Positions 17,426 to 34,774 of a stretch of DNA of 64,000 nt are shown here, piece after piece. This DNA comes from Pseudomonas sp. NCCP-436 (lineage in GTDB: Bacteria; Pseudomonadota; Gammaproteobacteria; Pseudomonadales; Pseudomonadaceae). The DNA is taken from contig NZ_BPLZ01000005.1 of NCBI RefSeq assembly GCF_019656335.1, positions 1 to 64,000 on the forward strand, written 5' to 3'. The translations under genes were made by a program, and so were the position numbers. The notes under the pieces are model-generated. The model made no database searches, had not been told where the DNA came from, and saw only the letters and a list, made by a program, of their open reading frames with translations. Numbering within the stretch: position 1 is the stretch's first letter; every line of letters starts with the position of its first letter.

Positions 17426-19555
17426 TCAACCTTCGAACTCGGTCTGAAGCGCTGCACGCACGCAATGCAACACCGCCTCGTCGACCTGCCCGGCAAACTG
17501 CCCGGCAATTTCACTAACCGCCGGCAGCTCGCCCTCGCCCTCGAGGAATGCATCCTGAATCTCTCCCAGCAGCGTCTCCGGCAGATCCAGAGCCTGCTCC
17601 AGCGTCAGTTGCTGGTTGCCAATAGCCTCGGCCAGCAGGCTGTAAACATTCCGCTCGCTACAACCCAACTGGCCGGCGATCTGAACCGGGGTCATGCCCG
17701 CACGGGCCAGAGTCACCAGTTCATGGCGCAGGTCGGCCACCGGCACAGGTGTTTCATCCGCTCCCCCATTGAGCACTTCAAGAAAGGCCCGGCCATAGCG
17801 CTCCAACTTGCGCGCGCCGACACCGCTGACTTCGGCCATCTCGCGCAAAGAGCCGGGCTGGCGCCGGAGCATCTCCAGCAGAGTTGCGTCGGGGAAGATC
17901 ACGTAAGGCGGTACTCCGTGCTCTTCGGCCAGCTTGCGGCGCAGGCTGCGTAGCGCCTCCCAAGTCTCCCGTTCGTGAACGCGCACCAACTGGCTGGCAG
18001 AGCTGCTGGAGGCTCTCGCCGCCTGGGCTGGCTTGGGCTCACGGCGTAGGTGCAGACTGACCTCGCCACGCAGCAGCGGCCGACAGCTCTCGTGCAGTCG
18101 CAGGCCGCCAAAGCCCTCCAGATCCACATCGGCCAACCCCCGAGCCACCAACTGGCGGAACAGTGTGCGCCACTCCCCTTCGCTCAGTGCCTTGCCGACA
18201 CCAAACACCGACAGGTGCTGGTGGCCTGCGGCACGGATCTTCTCGTTATCGCGGCCGAGCAGGATGTCCACCAGATGGCCGACGCCGTATCGCTGACCAC
18301 TGCGGTAGATAGCCGACAGAGCCTGACGTGCGGGTTCGGTGGCATCCCAGGTTTCCACACCGTCTGAGCAGTTGTCGCAATGACCGCAGGGCTCAGCCAA
18401 CACCTCGTCAAAATAAGCCAGCAACGCCTGGCGCCGGCAGCGGGTTTCCTCGCATAGAGCCAGCATGGCATCGAGCTTGTGCTGCTCGATGCGCTTGTGC
18501 CGCTCATCCCCTTCGGAGTTGGCCAGCATCTGCTTGAGGAAAATCACATCCTGCAGACCGTAGGCCATCCACGCCTCGGCCGGCAGGCCGTCGCGCCCGG
18601 CCCGGCCGGTTTCCTGGTAGTAGGCCTCCAGCGACTTCGGCAGATCCAGATGACAGACGAAACGCACGTTGGGTTTGTCGATGCCCATACCAAAGGCAAT
18701 GGTGGCCACCATGATCAGCCCTTCCTCATTGAGAAAACGCTTCTGGTGATACGCCCTAAGCTCGTTGGGCAGGCCCGCGTGGTACGCCAGCGCCGGAAAG
18801 CCCTGGCCGCTGAGGAACTCGGCCACCTCCTCAACCTTCTTGCGCGAAAGACAGTAAACGATGCCTGCATCCCCCTTGCGGGCTGCAAGAAAACCGAGCA
18901 GTTGCTTGCGCGGCTGATCCTTGGGCTGGATGCGGTAGAAAATGTTCGGCCGATCGAAACTCGACAGAAAGCGCTCTGCCTTATCCAGGTGTAGGCGCTG
19001 GACGATTTCCTCGCGAGTGCGCTTGTCTGCCGTTGCGGTCAGAGCGATACGCGGCACCTGTGGGAAGAGTTCAGCCAACTGCCCCAATTGCAGGTATTCC
19101 GGGCGAAAGTCGTGCCCCCATTGCGAGACGCAATGGGCCTCGTCAATGGCGAACAGAGCGATCTCCAGCCCCTGCAGGAAGTTCAGCATACGCGGCTGTA
19201 CCAGGCGCTCAGGAGCCAGGTAGAGCATCTTGATCTGCCCGCGACGGATACGTTCTGCGATTTCGCGCTGCTCGTCGATACTCAGCGTGGAATTGAGCGC
19301 CACCGCCGCCACCCCCAGTTCTTCCAGAGTAGCGACTTGGTCGTCCATCAGCGCAATCAGTGGTGACACGACCACTGCCAGCCCCTCACGCATCAATGCC
19401 GGTACCTGATAGCACAGCGACTTGCCACCGCCGGTAGGCATCAGCACCAGTGCATCACCACCGCCTGCCACACGCTCGATGATCGCGGCCTGGTTGCCAC
19501 GAAACGCGTCATAACCGAAAACATCTTTGAGAATGCGCAAGGCATGGTCGAGCAT
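17426..19555 (-). CDS. recQ: ATP-dependent DNA helicase RecQ
   Basis: 3'-5' DNA helicase (709 residues) of recombination and fork repair. Walker A M-P-T-G-G-G-K-S with Lys45, DEAH box at 138-141, helicase C-terminal lobe to about 340, the zinc cluster of four Cys (C-x16-C-x2-C-x2-C like) near 375-400, winged helix, then an HRDC domain (about 520-600) and an extra 100-residue C-terminal tail usual for Pseudomonas RecQ. The start at 19555 begins M-L-D-H-A-L as in homologues; the 16 upstream codons are not used. Confidence 0.95.
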   Translation of the reverse strand: MLDHALRILKDVFGYDAFRGNQAAIIERVAGGGDALVLMPTGGGKSLCYQVPALMREGLAVVVSPLIALMDDQVATLEELGVAAVALNSTLSIDEQREIAERIRRGQIKMLYLAPERLVQPRMLNFLQGLEIALFAIDEAHCVSQWGHDFRPEYLQLGQLAELFPQVPRIALTATADKRTREEIVQRLHLDKAERFLSSFDRPNIFYRIQPKDQPRKQLLGFLAARKGDAGIVYCLSRKKVEEVAEFLSGQGFPALAYHAGLPNELRAYHQKRFLNEEGLIMVATIAFGMGIDKPNVRFVCHLDLPKSLEAYYQETGRAGRDGLPAEAWMAYGLQDVIFLKQMLANSEGDERHKRIEQHKLDAMLALCEETRCRRQALLAYFDEVLAEPCGHCDNCSDGVETWDATEPARQALSAIYRSGQRYGVGHLVDILLGRDNEKIRAAGHQHLSVFGVGKALSEGEWRTLFRQLVARGLADVDLEGFGGLRLHESCRPLLRGEVSLHLRREPKPAQAARASSSSASQLVRVHERETWEALRSLRRKLAEEHGVPPYVIFPDATLLEMLRRQPGSLREMAEVSGVGARKLERYGRAFLEVLNGGADETPVPVADLRHELVTLARAGMTPVQIAGQLGCSERNVYSLLAEAIGNQQLTLEQALDLPETLLGEIQDAFLEGEGELPAVSEIAGQFAGQVDEAVLHCVRAALQTEFEG

Positions 19556-19700
19556 GTAGGCCTCCGAATCGAGCCGCACATTATGCCGTACTCCAGCCGG
19601 CACGGGGCGGCTCCCGGCAGGCGGCGAGCCTTGCGCTGGCCGCAGGGGACGCGGTGGACTAGAATCCTGCCTCGATATCTTCCCTCAAGGTAACTCCACG

Positions 19701-20285
19701 ATGTCCTTTGCCGAGCAACTGTCCCGCCTGCAAGCCTTCCTCGATGCCGACGACCTGCATGAAGAGGCGCTGGACTACGTGGCCGCCCATGGCTACCTCA
19801 CCGCCCTGGCCATCTGCCCCGAGCAGGTTCCCGAGCGCGAATGGATCGATGCTCTGTTCGCCGTGCCGCCTCACTACCGAAACGAGGCCGAGCGCGAAGA
19901 AATCGAAGGCACGCTGGTTCACCTCAAGGCTCATATCGCCCGCCAGTTGGCTGGCGAAGAAGAACCCGAGCTGCCCTGCGAGCTGGATCTGGGTGAGGAA
20001 CCGGACGACTCGGATTTACGCGGCTGGTGCATTGGCTTCATGGAAGGAGTATTCCTCCGCGAATCGGTGTGGTTCGAAGATGCCGAGGAAGAGGTGAGCG
20101 AACTGCTGCTGCCGATCATGGTCGGCTCCGGCCTGTTTGACGAACAGCAGGAGTTCGCCGATATCGCCCGCGACCGTGACCTGGTGGACAGCATGGTCGA
20201 CCAGATCCCTGAGCTACTAACTGCCCTGTTCCTGCTCTGCCAGGCACCCGAAGAAAAACCCGCCCTGCTCAAGCCGCGTCACTGA
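19701..20285 (+). CDS. YecA/UPF0149 family protein
   Basis: A 194-residue, strongly acidic, all-helical protein of the UPF0149 (YecA/YgfB) family. The conserved block R-G-W-C-I-G-F-M-E-G-V lies near residues 110-120. There is no C-terminal SEC-C zinc motif. AAGG precedes the ATG. It is divergent from recQ and followed by a DUF454 gene 15 bases later. Biochemical role unknown; the related YgfB is a regulator in P. aeruginosa, but this is not that protein by length and context. Confidence 0.82.
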   Translation: MSFAEQLSRLQAFLDADDLHEEALDYVAAHGYLTALAICPEQVPEREWIDALFAVPPHYRNEAEREEIEGTLVHLKAHIARQLAGEEEPELPCELDLGEEPDDSDLRGWCIGFMEGVFLRESVWFEDAEEEVSELLLPIMVGSGLFDEQQEFADIARDRDLVDSMVDQIPELLTALFLLCQAPEEKPALLKPRH

Positions 20286-20300
20286 ACCGCGCACCAGTCC

Positions 20301-20699
20301 ATGCCCCGAGAAGTCCGCGAGAGCCGCCATCGCAGCGTGCGCTATGTACTCCTGACACTGGGCTGGCTGAACGTGGTACTCGGCGTCATCGGCATTTTCC
20401 TGCCGGTGCTGCCAACCACTCCCTTTCTGTTGCTGGCTGCCGCCTGCTTCGTCAGAAGCTCGCGGCGCTTCTATCTCTGGCTGGTGATGCACCCCCGCCT
20501 CGGCCCATGGATCCGTGACTACCTCGATGGTCAGGGCATTCCTCGCCGAGCCAAGATCTATGCGCTGAGCCTGATGTGGCCCTGCATCGCCCTGTCCTGT
20601 TACCTCGTTCCACTGCTGCCAGCCCGCCTGTTCATGCTCACTAGCGCTGTACTGGTCAGCCTGTACATCCTGCGTCAGAAAACCCTGCCCGATCCTTGA
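20301..20699 (+). CDS. YbaN/DUF454 family inner membrane protein
   Basis: A 132-residue protein of the DUF454 (YbaN) family with about four membrane segments. The signature G-x-F-L-P-V-L-P-T-T-P-F-L-L-L-A-A is at residues 30-50, followed by a cytoplasmic loop with H-P-R-L-G-P-W-I-R-D-Y. Function unknown. It probably shares a transcript with the YecA-like gene. Confidence 0.87.
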   Translation: MPREVRESRHRSVRYVLLTLGWLNVVLGVIGIFLPVLPTTPFLLLAAACFVRSSRRFYLWLVMHPRLGPWIRDYLDGQGIPRRAKIYALSLMWPCIALSCYLVPLLPARLFMLTSAVLVSLYILRQKTLPDP

Positions 20700-20724
20700 A
20701 TCGGCCGGCCTCAGGGCTTCCAGA

Positions 20725-21315
20725 CTACAGGTGATTACGCTGGTAAACCGCCTCGCCCATTGCAGCTATCTGGCCGTCGATCAGAGCCTCGAACGGTCGC
20801 AACAGGGCACTGAACGACTGCGGAGCTTCCAGGGCATCAAGCGCGGCGACGATGGCCTCGATAGTCGACAGCGCACCAGGCTCTGGCGCCTTGCGCAACC
20901 GGTAGCGTGAGGCACTGACATTGTTCAGCGTCACCTGCGGCAAGGCTGTCAGCAAAGGGTTGAGATACAACAATTTGCGCGCCTTGCGCCAGGTGCCGTC
21001 AGGCACCACCAACAGCAACGGCAAGTCATCTGCCGCGTAGCGGCTCAGCACCGTTGCCTGCTCACCCGGAAATAACAGGCATGGCCGATAACCCGGACAC
21101 TCCAGCAGCCGTGGCAAATCCTCGAAAACCTCGCCCACCAGCAGCTCGGCTTTGCATAGTCCCAGTGCAGCCAATCGGGCCGTGTTCAAAGCATGTCGCG
21201 CCTCACTGGGATGCTGCAGGATAAGCAGGCGAGTACGGCTGTCGAGCGCAGGAATCAGCGCACAGAGGCAATGACCAGAGGGACGCTGGCAACGGGAACA
21301 GATAGGACGGAACAT
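20725..21315 (-). CDS. DTW-domain tRNA-uridine aminocarboxypropyltransferase-like protein
   Basis: A 196-residue DTW-domain enzyme. The family transfers the 3-amino-3-carboxypropyl group of S-adenosylmethionine to uridine in tRNA (acp3U). The N-terminal zinc-type cysteines C-S-R-C-x6-C-L-C, the D-G-T-W variant of the name-giving motif (V-V-P-D-G-T-W-R-K-A) and the S-R-Y-R-L-R-K-A-P segment are present. It is convergent with the DUF454 gene. Whether it modifies position 47 (TapT/TuaA) or another site is open. Confidence 0.83.
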   Translation of the reverse strand: MFRPICSRCQRPSGHCLCALIPALDSRTRLLILQHPSEARHALNTARLAALGLCKAELLVGEVFEDLPRLLECPGYRPCLLFPGEQATVLSRYAADDLPLLLVVPDGTWRKARKLLYLNPLLTALPQVTLNNVSASRYRLRKAPEPGALSTIEAIVAALDALEAPQSFSALLRPFEALIDGQIAAMGEAVYQRNHL

Positions 21316-21374
21316 GCGCACAGTTTGCCAGAACAAAGCTGGGCGGTGCGATGCAACAGCAGCCTGGGAAGCGA

Positions 21375-22940
21375 TCAGCGACTAAAGCGCTCAACCAGAT
21401 CCTGCAGGTACTCGGCCATCTGCTCCATCTCACGACTGACTGAGGCCCCCTGCTGCGCCTGACTGGCACTGCGTTCGGAAAAATCAACAATGCGGGCGAC
21501 CTGCTGGCCAAAGTCCTCAGTCGCCTGGCTCTGCTGCTCAGCCGCCACAGCCATCTGCCGGCTCATGCTGGAGATTCGGGCGACCGCAGCACTGATACCC
21601 TGTAGAGCTTCACACACCGACTCCACGCTGCGCATGCTGCTGCGGGAAATTTCCTCGCCGCGACCTGCTGTAGTCACAGCTCGCTCGGCGCCCACCTGCA
21701 GTTCGGCGATGATCTGATGTATCCGCTCGGTAGACTGCCGGGTACGCAAGGCCAGCGAACGCACCTCGTCAGCCACCACGGCGAACCCTCGCCCCTGCTC
21801 GCCAGCACGCGCGGCCTCGATGGCCGCATTAAGCGCCAGCAGGTTGGTTTGCTCGGCGATCGAGGTGATCACGTCGGCCACACTACCGATGGTTCGGATA
21901 GAGCCGGCAAGTTCATGGATCGCCAGGCCGATATCGGCCACTGCCTGAGCCAGCTGCTGCATCGCATCAAGGCTGCCAAGCGCCCGGTCACGCCCCTCAC
22001 GAGCCAGACGATCCGCCTCATCGGCAGCATTAGAGCTATCCCGGACATGAGTGGCCGTCTGCCGCAGCGTTTCGGCCATATGCTGAACGGCCGTTGCCGA
22101 CTGATCTGTTTCAGCTCGCTGCTGATTGAGCAGTTCCGCTCCGGAATGGGAGAGGTCGGCAGATTGCGCGGCATAGCGCCGGACATTCTCTCCGGCATCG
22201 GCCAGACGCGTAAGCACCGTCTGCAGGCGCGCTTCCTCACTGATCATGGCCATTTCCAACTGGGCCTCGGCGCCCTTCTTGTCACTGTAGGTCAGCGCTA
22301 CCAGCTCACTGGTGAAGAGTTTGGGATGTGCCAAAAGGATCCCGCGGATAAGCCGGCGCGAGCGCAAGGTATCGTAAACCCCGTAGCCAGCCAGCGCTGC
22401 AACAGTCCCCGCCAGTTGCCAGCCACCCTCAAAAATTCCCAGCATCAGCAAAATCAGCAGCCCGGTCAGAAGCATCGGCCAGCGCTGGCCAAGTTCGTAA
22501 CAACCTCGCAGTAGCCACGACTGCGCCGGCCTTCCGGCGCGCAATCGTGCATACAGGGCTTCAGCACGGCGTTTCTGGGCCTCGCTAGGCAGCGAACGCA
22601 CTGATTCGTAACCCGCTACTCGACCGTGTTCGTAGATGGGGGTGACATAGGCATTAACCCAGTAGAAATCGCCATTTTTTGCCCGGTTTTTGATGATCCC
22701 CATCCAGGGCTTGCCTTGTTTGATGGTTTCCCACATGTGCCGAAACACCACCGGCGGCATGTCCGGGTGGCGTACGATGTTGTGGGGCTGACCAATCAAC
22801 TCGTTCCGACTAAAGCCACTGATTTCGACAAAAGCGTCGTTGCAGTAGGTGATTCGGCTATCGAGACCGGTAGTGGAGATCAGACGCTCACCAGCAGGAA
22901 AGGTACGCTCACACTGAGTGAGCGGCGTGTTCAGACGCAT
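21375..22940 (-). CDS. Aer-like methyl-accepting chemotaxis protein, PAS sensor (paralogue 2)
   Basis: A 521-residue receptor built like Aer: N-terminal PAS domain (about 10-120, with [10 protein letters not shown] and the [11 protein letters not shown] block that binds FAD in Aer), a membrane hairpin at about 155-195 with no periplasmic domain, HAMP-like linker, and a cytoplasmic signalling domain whose tip reads [24 protein letters not shown] precedes the ATG at 22940; another ATG lies nine bases upstream. It has exactly the same length as the receptor at 47.4 kb and aligns with it throughout. Redox or oxygen sensing is likely. Confidence 0.88.
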   Translation of the reverse strand: MRLNTPLTQCERTFPAGERLISTTGLDSRITYCNDAFVEISGFSRNELIGQPHNIVRHPDMPPVVFRHMWETIKQGKPWMGIIKNRAKNGDFYWVNAYVTPIYEHGRVAGYESVRSLPSEAQKRRAEALYARLRAGRPAQSWLLRGCYELGQRWPMLLTGLLILLMLGIFEGGWQLAGTVAALAGYGVYDTLRSRRLIRGILLAHPKLFTSELVALTYSDKKGAEAQLEMAMISEEARLQTVLTRLADAGENVRRYAAQSADLSHSGAELLNQQRAETDQSATAVQHMAETLRQTATHVRDSSNAADEADRLAREGRDRALGSLDAMQQLAQAVADIGLAIHELAGSIRTIGSVADVITSIAEQTNLLALNAAIEAARAGEQGRGFAVVADEVRSLALRTRQSTERIHQIIAELQVGAERAVTTAGRGEEISRSSMRSVESVCEALQGISAAVARISSMSRQMAVAAEQQSQATEDFGQQVARIVDFSERSASQAQQGASVSREMEQMAEYLQDLVERFSR

Positions 22941-23373
22941 CGGGGGCATCCTTGCCCGGGTTCGGGCTTTTCACGGTTTTTCAAATAAGGTGATAGCACA
23001 TCCAACCGTTCGCACCAGCCATTTCAATTAGGCCTTTAGTAGTAAGGCCTTGGGCTGTACGAAAAATCGTCAGGCGAGGGTCAGAGAAAAAACGGACTCT
23101 ACTAAGTTCAGCGGGGTACTGAAATCGGGGAGCTGGTCTATCTTTCCGAGTCCGTTTCTAGCGAAACCTCAATGTGGCATAGGCACTTTTCGTATTAGAG
23201 CGCAGAATTTCGGCCCGAATAGAACACCGCTTCTGATCATTGGAGGGCACATGATGCTGCACGCCCGGATGGCGCTGTAGAGTGGATGGGATAAGGCCGC
23301 TGAGCGCAGCAGATTCGTCACTACCAACTACTGGTGCAGCGCCCTGTTCGCCCCGGCGACGGCCTCCCGAGCT
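22941..23373. other. gene-poor gap carrying a palindromic repeat
   Basis: About 430 bp without a convincing gene between the receptor and the small ORF past aceK. It holds a small AGGCCTT/AAGGCCT hairpin (23030-23050) and the MITE-like repeat described separately. A 76-codon open frame across it has no ribosome binding site and runs through the repeat. Confidence 0.5.
23058..23194. repeat. MITE-like palindromic repeat with nested inverted repeats
   Basis: TACGAAAA at 23058-23065 is inverted as TTTTCGTA at 23187-23194, bounding 137 bp. Inside, a perfect 10 bp pair AAACGGACTC (23090-23099) and GAGTCCGTTT (23148-23157) forms a second, nested palindrome. The outer arm equals the core of the inverted repeat at 4784-4817. 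No transposase is encoded. This looks like a non-autonomous repeat element; dispersal in the genome could not be tested here. Confidence 0.5.
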
Positions 23374-23562
23374 TCAGAGGCGCCGGTTCGACTCGCGCCT
23401 CAGCCGCGCCTGCTCGGTCTGACTGATGCGTATGAGCTGAGGCTGCACGGCACTCAGCCCGAGGGTCTGAAGCAGAACTTTCAGTTGTTCTTGCAGCTTG
23501 ACGAGCATGACAAGGGCCTCCTGCCAGGTAGTTGGAATGCCAGCATCGCTGGCCCTATCCAT
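23374..23562 (-). CDS. small hypothetical protein after aceK
   Basis: An open frame of 62 residues beginning M-D-R-A-S-D and continuing as an amphipathic, Leu/Gln-rich helix with a basic C-terminus (R-L-R-R-E-S-N-R-R-L). It starts 32 bases past the aceK stop on the same strand. No strong ribosome binding site and no family recognised. It could be a real co-transcribed small gene or a chance frame. Confidence 0.4.
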   Translation of the reverse strand: MDRASDAGIPTTWQEALVMLVKLQEQLKVLLQTLGLSAVQPQLIRISQTEQARLRRESNRRL

Positions 23563-23594
23563 GAGATTAGGCTGGCCGGCACGAATTTCAACTG

Positions 23595-25313
23595 TCACGC
23601 CGCGCAACTTTTGCGTCGATAGGGAAATACATCGATCACCTTACCCGCACGGATCGCCTCCTGCAGCCCCTTCCAGTAGTCGGCGTCGTACAACTCACCA
23701 TGTAACTGACCAAACAGCCGGCGTTGACCGATGTCGGCAAACAGAAAGGGGGGGAACTCCTCCGGAAATACGTCCATCGGTCCCACCAAGTACCAGGGTT
23801 CGGAGCTCATCTCGTCTTCGGGAAAGCGCGGCGGCGGGATGCGGCGGAAGTTCACCTCGGTGAGAAAGCAGATCTCGTCATAGTCATAGAACACCACACG
23901 ACCGTGACGGGTAACGCCGAAGTTTTTCAGCAGCATATCACCCGGGAAAATATTGGCCGCTGCCAATTGCTTGATCGCCAGCCCGTAGTCTTCCAGCGCC
24001 TCACGCACCTGCGTCTCGCTGGCATTTTCCAGGTACAGGTTCAGAGGCGTCATGCGCCGCTCGGTCCAGCAGTGGCGTACCAGCACCGTGTCGCCCTCCA
24101 CCACTACAGTGGACGGCGCTACCTCTAGCAGCTCAGCCAGGCAGTCGGGGGCGAACTTGGCCTTGGGAAAGCGAAAGTCGGAGAATTCCTGGGTGTCGGC
24201 CATACGACCAACCCGGTCGACACGCTTCACCAGACGGTATTTCTCGATCACGGTATTGCGATCCACCGTCTTGGCATGAGCGAAGCGGTCCTTGATCACC
24301 TTGAACACCGTGTTGAAACCCGGCAGCGTGAACACGCTCATCACCATACCGCGCACTCCCGGCGCCATGATGAAACGGTCATCGGTGCTGGCCAGGTGGC
24401 CGATCAGTGCCCGGTAGAACTCACTCTTGCCGTGCTTGTAGAAGCCGATCGAGGTGTACAGCTCGGCAATGTGCTTACCCGGCAGGATGCGTTTAAGAAA
24501 ACCGACAAACTCAGCCGGGATGGCCACGTCCACCATGAAATAGCTACGGGTAAAGGAGAAGATGATCGACACCTCCGCCTCGTCGGTGATCAGCGTATCG
24601 GCCTGGATGCCACGGCCCTCCAGATGCAGCAGTGGTATCGCCAGCGGCCACTGTTCGTCCCGGGTGTACAGGCGGCCGATCAGGTAGGCTCCCTTGTTGC
24701 GGTAGAGCACCGAGGAGAACAGCTCGATGCACAGTTCCGGATCCTTGCACACCCAATCCGGCAGGTTCTGCCGCAGCCGGGCCTCCAGCCGCTGCACGTC
24801 ACCCGGCAGATCCGCATAGGGCACGCCGAAGCGGTAGTCCTCGAAGATCGCCAGCAGGGCACCGGCCAGGTCACCATCCGGCCGATAGCTGCGGATCTGC
24901 GCGCTGGCCGGATGCCCACGCAGCGACGGCCGGGTGGTGTGGATAAACATGCAGCCGTCGCTGATCAGGTCATGGCTGAACAGGCTGCAGAAGATCGAGT
25001 TGAACCAGGTTTCCGCCAGTTCATCGTCGAAGCGTAGATCGATCAGCGCGATATAGGCGCTCTTCACCAGCGGCCACTGGCCCACCTCCAACAGCGGCTC
25101 ACCGATGCGCCGGTGCAGCATCTCGCGGGTTTCCGCAACCTTCTCTTCATACAGGCTGATGCGTGCCGCCGATGCCTGCTGGGCCTCCTGCCACTGTGCC
25201 TGCTCGAAGCGCGCCTGCGCGCCGTCGGTGATCTGGCGGAAGTGCTCGCGGTAATTGTCGAAGCCCTCGAGAATCAACTGCGCGATCTCGCCGGCCGGCC
25301 ATTGCTGCCCCAT
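23595..25313 (-). CDS. aceK: isocitrate dehydrogenase kinase/phosphatase
   Basis: Bifunctional enzyme (572 residues) that phosphorylates and dephosphorylates isocitrate dehydrogenase, steering carbon between the TCA cycle and the glyoxylate shunt. The N-terminal regulatory half and the kinase half are both complete; the ATP loop [12 protein letters not shown] near 320 and the C-terminal F-Y-D-Y-D-E-I metal-binding block are typical. I chose the ATG at 25313 because homologues begin near there; the long frame upstream is not coding. It is a lone gene here, not beside aceA/aceB. Confidence 0.93.
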   Translation of the reverse strand: MGQQWPAGEIAQLILEGFDNYREHFRQITDGAQARFEQAQWQEAQQASAARISLYEEKVAETREMLHRRIGEPLLEVGQWPLVKSAYIALIDLRFDDELAETWFNSIFCSLFSHDLISDGCMFIHTTRPSLRGHPASAQIRSYRPDGDLAGALLAIFEDYRFGVPYADLPGDVQRLEARLRQNLPDWVCKDPELCIELFSSVLYRNKGAYLIGRLYTRDEQWPLAIPLLHLEGRGIQADTLITDEAEVSIIFSFTRSYFMVDVAIPAEFVGFLKRILPGKHIAELYTSIGFYKHGKSEFYRALIGHLASTDDRFIMAPGVRGMVMSVFTLPGFNTVFKVIKDRFAHAKTVDRNTVIEKYRLVKRVDRVGRMADTQEFSDFRFPKAKFAPDCLAELLEVAPSTVVVEGDTVLVRHCWTERRMTPLNLYLENASETQVREALEDYGLAIKQLAAANIFPGDMLLKNFGVTRHGRVVFYDYDEICFLTEVNFRRIPPPRFPEDEMSSEPWYLVGPMDVFPEEFPPFLFADIGQRRLFGQLHGELYDADYWKGLQEAIRAGKVIDVFPYRRKSCAA

Positions 25314-25463
25314 GGATACGCCTCGCTGTCGGATGGGTGCTCCGAGCTTAGCCACAGGCAGCGCCGAGGGAAAGCTGCAACCAGGGCCGAAAGGCGGATG
25401 CGGATTGCCTGAAGCCTGTCCAGCGGCAAGACTCTGCCTCCCGCTCCTGCCGGAAAGCCCGCC

Positions 25464-26355
25464 TTGCGTATCGTCGACCTTTTCCGCCTGTTGCTGCTCG
25501 CCGCCATCTGGGGCGCCAGCTTCCTTTTCATGCGCGTGGCCGCTCCAGTGCTGGGCAGCATGCCCACCGCCTTCTTCCGCACCTGTGTCGGCGCCCTGAG
25601 CCTGCTGGCAGTGCTGCTGGCGCTGCGCAGCGACTGGGAGTTCCGCGGCAAGTTCCGCATCTGCATGCTGCTCGGCGTGATCAACGCCGGACTGCCCTCG
25701 GCCATGTACTGCCTGGCCGCGCTGATTCTTCCGGCCGGCTACTCGGCGATTTTCAATGCCACCACACCGCTGATGGGCGTGCTGATCGGGGCGACGTTCT
25801 TCCATGAAGGCATTACTCCGGGCAAGGCGCTAGGAGTTGCCCTCGGGCTGTCCGGCATAGCGGCTCTGACACGCACCGGGCCGGTAGCCTTCGATCTACC
25901 ACTGCTGTTTGGCGCAGCTGGCGGCCTGGTGGCAACCACCTGCTACGGTTTCGCCGGTTTCCTCACCCGCCGCTGGATCGGCCAGCAGGGCGGCCTGGAC
26001 AACCGCCTGACCGCCTTCGCCAGCCTGCTGGGCGCCAGTCTGTTCCTACTGCCACTGTTCATCGCCAGCCTAGCCTGCCCCCCCCGCCGACTGGGGCGGA
26101 ACAGGGGTCTGGCTGTCGCTGGCCGGTCTCGGCCTGCTCTGCACCGCCTTCGCCTATGTGCTGTACTTCCGTCTGCTCGCCGACATCGGAGCGATCAGGG
26201 CCAGTACCACGACTTTTCTGATCCCGCTGTTCGGCGTGTTCTGCGGCGCTCTGCTGCTGGACGAGCCACTGAGCTGGGACTACCTGCCCGGAAGCGTGCT
26301 GATCGCCACTGCCCTGTGGCTGGTGGTGCGCCCCGAGGCCGCTGACCGGCGCTAG
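25464..26355 (+). pseudogene. EamA/DMT transporter with a +1 frameshift in a run of eight C
   Basis: A ten-helix EamA transporter gene broken by one extra base. Reading from a TTG (R-I-V-D-L-F follows, GGAAAG upstream) the frame is good through L-F-I-A-S-L-A-C at about 26077. It then enters eight consecutive C (26078-26085) and shifts. With seven C the frame continues A-D-W-G-G-T-G-V-W-L-S-L-A-G and reaches the stop at 26355, giving about 296 residues and both EamA repeats. The shifted product would end at 26345 with an arginine-rich, non-membrane tail. It could be a pseudogene, a phase-variable gene or a sequencing error. Confidence 0.85.
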
Positions 26356-26393
26356 ATGCTGTAGGTGAAGCTCCAGCGCCTTGCTGGTAGCTC

Positions 26394-29634
<3,241 letters not shown>

Positions 29635-29803
29635 GAAATACCTAACCCTTGAAAAATTCTGGTGAAAAAAGATCCAATCAACCGGATCACTACTTAACTA
29701 TAAAACGCGGCGTCAAGCCCATGTTTAGCCTGAAGTTTTCCGCGTGTAACAAAATTGGCAATAAACTAGCACGACGAAAGGCAACTTTACACCGGCAGTC
29801 GCT

Positions 29804-33292
<3,489 letters not shown>

Positions 33293-33298
33293 CGGCGT

Positions 33299-33958
33299 TT
33301 AACGTTGGGCCAAGGTCGCCAGCACCAACTGGCAGTTACGTTCGCCGTAGGCTTTCAGCACCCTCCGCGCAACCGTGTAGTCACGGGCAATGATCGCCTG
33401 CAGCAGACTGATGAAGGTATTGAGGAACTGCCCCATCTCGCTGCGGCGCTGTTCCAACGCCAGGTAATAGGTACGGCAGATCGCCGGCTGCAGATTTTCC
33501 AGGGTTTCCTGCAGATAAGGATTGTCGGCAAAGGGAAAAGCCGCCCGCATAACGTCGAAACAGCCGTCGACAAATGCACCAATGTCGTCGCGCTGCCGAT
33601 GTTCGCTCAAACGCTGTCGCAGCTCGAGAAACGGTGCAAGATCAGCCTGCTCCTGCCAGCCATTGATCACTGCCCGGGCCAGCATGCAGTACAGCTCGAC
33701 ACTCAATGCATAGAGGCTCTGCACCTTGTGTGCGGTCAGCTCGCTGACATGAGCACCGCGGCGCGGCTGAATTACGATCAGATGGCGGCGCTCGAGTATC
33801 AGCAGCGCCTCACGCACCGAACCACGGCTCACATTGAGTGCCTGGGTGACCTTCTGTTCCTGAATGCGCTCGCCCTCCTTGAGCTCACCACGAATGATGC
33901 GCTCAGCCAGGTAATGGGCGATTTGTTCCGCGAGACTGTCCTGGGCCTTGAAGGTCAT
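33299..33958 (-). CDS. GntR family regulator, FCD type
   Basis: A 219-residue regulator: N-terminal winged helix (Q-E-Q-K-V-T-Q-A-L-N-V-S-R-G-S-V-R-E-A-L, about 30-55) and a C-terminal all-helical FCD ligand domain. FCD regulators usually sense organic acids. It is the first gene of the smc-zipA row, with its stop six bases before the smc ATG. Its ligand and targets are unknown. Confidence 0.9.
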   Translation of the reverse strand: MTFKAQDSLAEQIAHYLAERIIRGELKEGERIQEQKVTQALNVSRGSVREALLILERRHLIVIQPRRGAHVSELTAHKVQSLYALSVELYCMLARAVINGWQEQADLAPFLELRQRLSEHRQRDDIGAFVDGCFDVMRAAFPFADNPYLQETLENLQPAICRTYYLALEQRRSEMGQFLNTFISLLQAIIARDYTVARRVLKAYGERNCQLVLATLAQR

Positions 33959-34112
33959 GACATTCCTTAATGTTGCTTCTGTCTGGCAAGCAGGCGGTCA
34001 GATCCGGAAAGCTCCGCCACGATCGGGCGCAAGTGAAGTTGACGCGAGTTTAACACACGTGCCAAGTGCCGCCAGGTGGAGAGCCCGGACTGGAGCCTTG
34101 CGAACGCGCAAA

Positions 34113-34142
34113 AACGAAAAAAGGGCCTTAAGGCCCTTTTTC
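34113..34142. terminator. bidirectional rho-independent terminator of the tRNA cluster
   Basis: AAGGGCCTT/AAGGCCCTT forms a perfect hairpin flanked by A-runs on one side and T-runs on the other, so it works for both strands. It lies about 45 bp past the last tRNA on the minus strand. Confidence 0.8.
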
Positions 34143-34186
34143 TTCAACAACCTGCAAATCTCGAGCGAAATTTGCAGATTCATGCT

Positions 34187-34262
<76 letters not shown>

Positions 34263-34270
34263 ATTTAAAA

Positions 34271-34346
34271 TGGCGTCCCCTAGGGGACTCGAACCCCTGT
34301 TACCGCCGTGAAAGGGCGGTGTCCTAGGCCACTAGACGAAGGGGAC
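34271..34346 (-). tRNA. tRNA-Glu (TTC)
   Basis: 76 bases with encoded CCA after G73. Acceptor GTCCCCT/AGGGGAC, anticodon loop CTTTCAC (TTC), T-loop GGTTCGAGTCC. Identical to the copy at 34482. Confidence 0.97.
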
Positions 34347-34391
34347 CTTGGAACTTCTTTGAAAGGCTGCCCAAGCAGCTTTTCTCAAATC

Positions 34392-34467
<76 letters not shown>

Positions 34468-34481
34468 ATCAAACCCGAAAG

Positions 34482-34557
34482 TGGCGTCCCCTAGGGGACT
34501 CGAACCCCTGTTACCGCCGTGAAAGGGCGGTGTCCTAGGCCACTAGACGAAGGGGAC
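34482..34557 (-). tRNA. tRNA-Glu (TTC)
   Basis: First gene of the cluster on the minus strand, identical to the copy at 34271. Confidence 0.97.
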
Positions 34558-34629
34558 ATACCCCGGAACATCAGGCAACTTTCCGGCTTCCTGCACTCTG
34601 TTTCAAGCATTGTGCTGGAAGTGGCGCGC

Positions 34630-34658
34630 ATTCTATGGAGGCTTTTACCGGCCGTCAA
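34630..34658 (-). promoter_or_regulatory. sigma-70 promoter of the tRNA cluster
   Basis: On the minus strand TTGACG (-35, 34653-34658) and TAGAAT (-10, 34630-34635) are 17 bp apart. The -10 is directly followed by GCGCGCC, a GC-rich discriminator of the kind found at stringently controlled stable-RNA promoters. Confidence 0.8.
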
Positions 34659-34774
34659 CTACTCTCTAAAAAATTTTTAAAATCAAAGACTTCAAGCCAT
34701 ATCACGAGAAGACACTAGGAGGCTCGCCAGCAAGCCACTACACTCCGGAAAAATATCTCCAAGAGGCTCCCGCA

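Noticed and set aside
23050..23280. 76-codon plus-strand frame in the gap near 23.1 kb
   Set aside because: It reads through the palindromic repeat and has no ribosome binding site.
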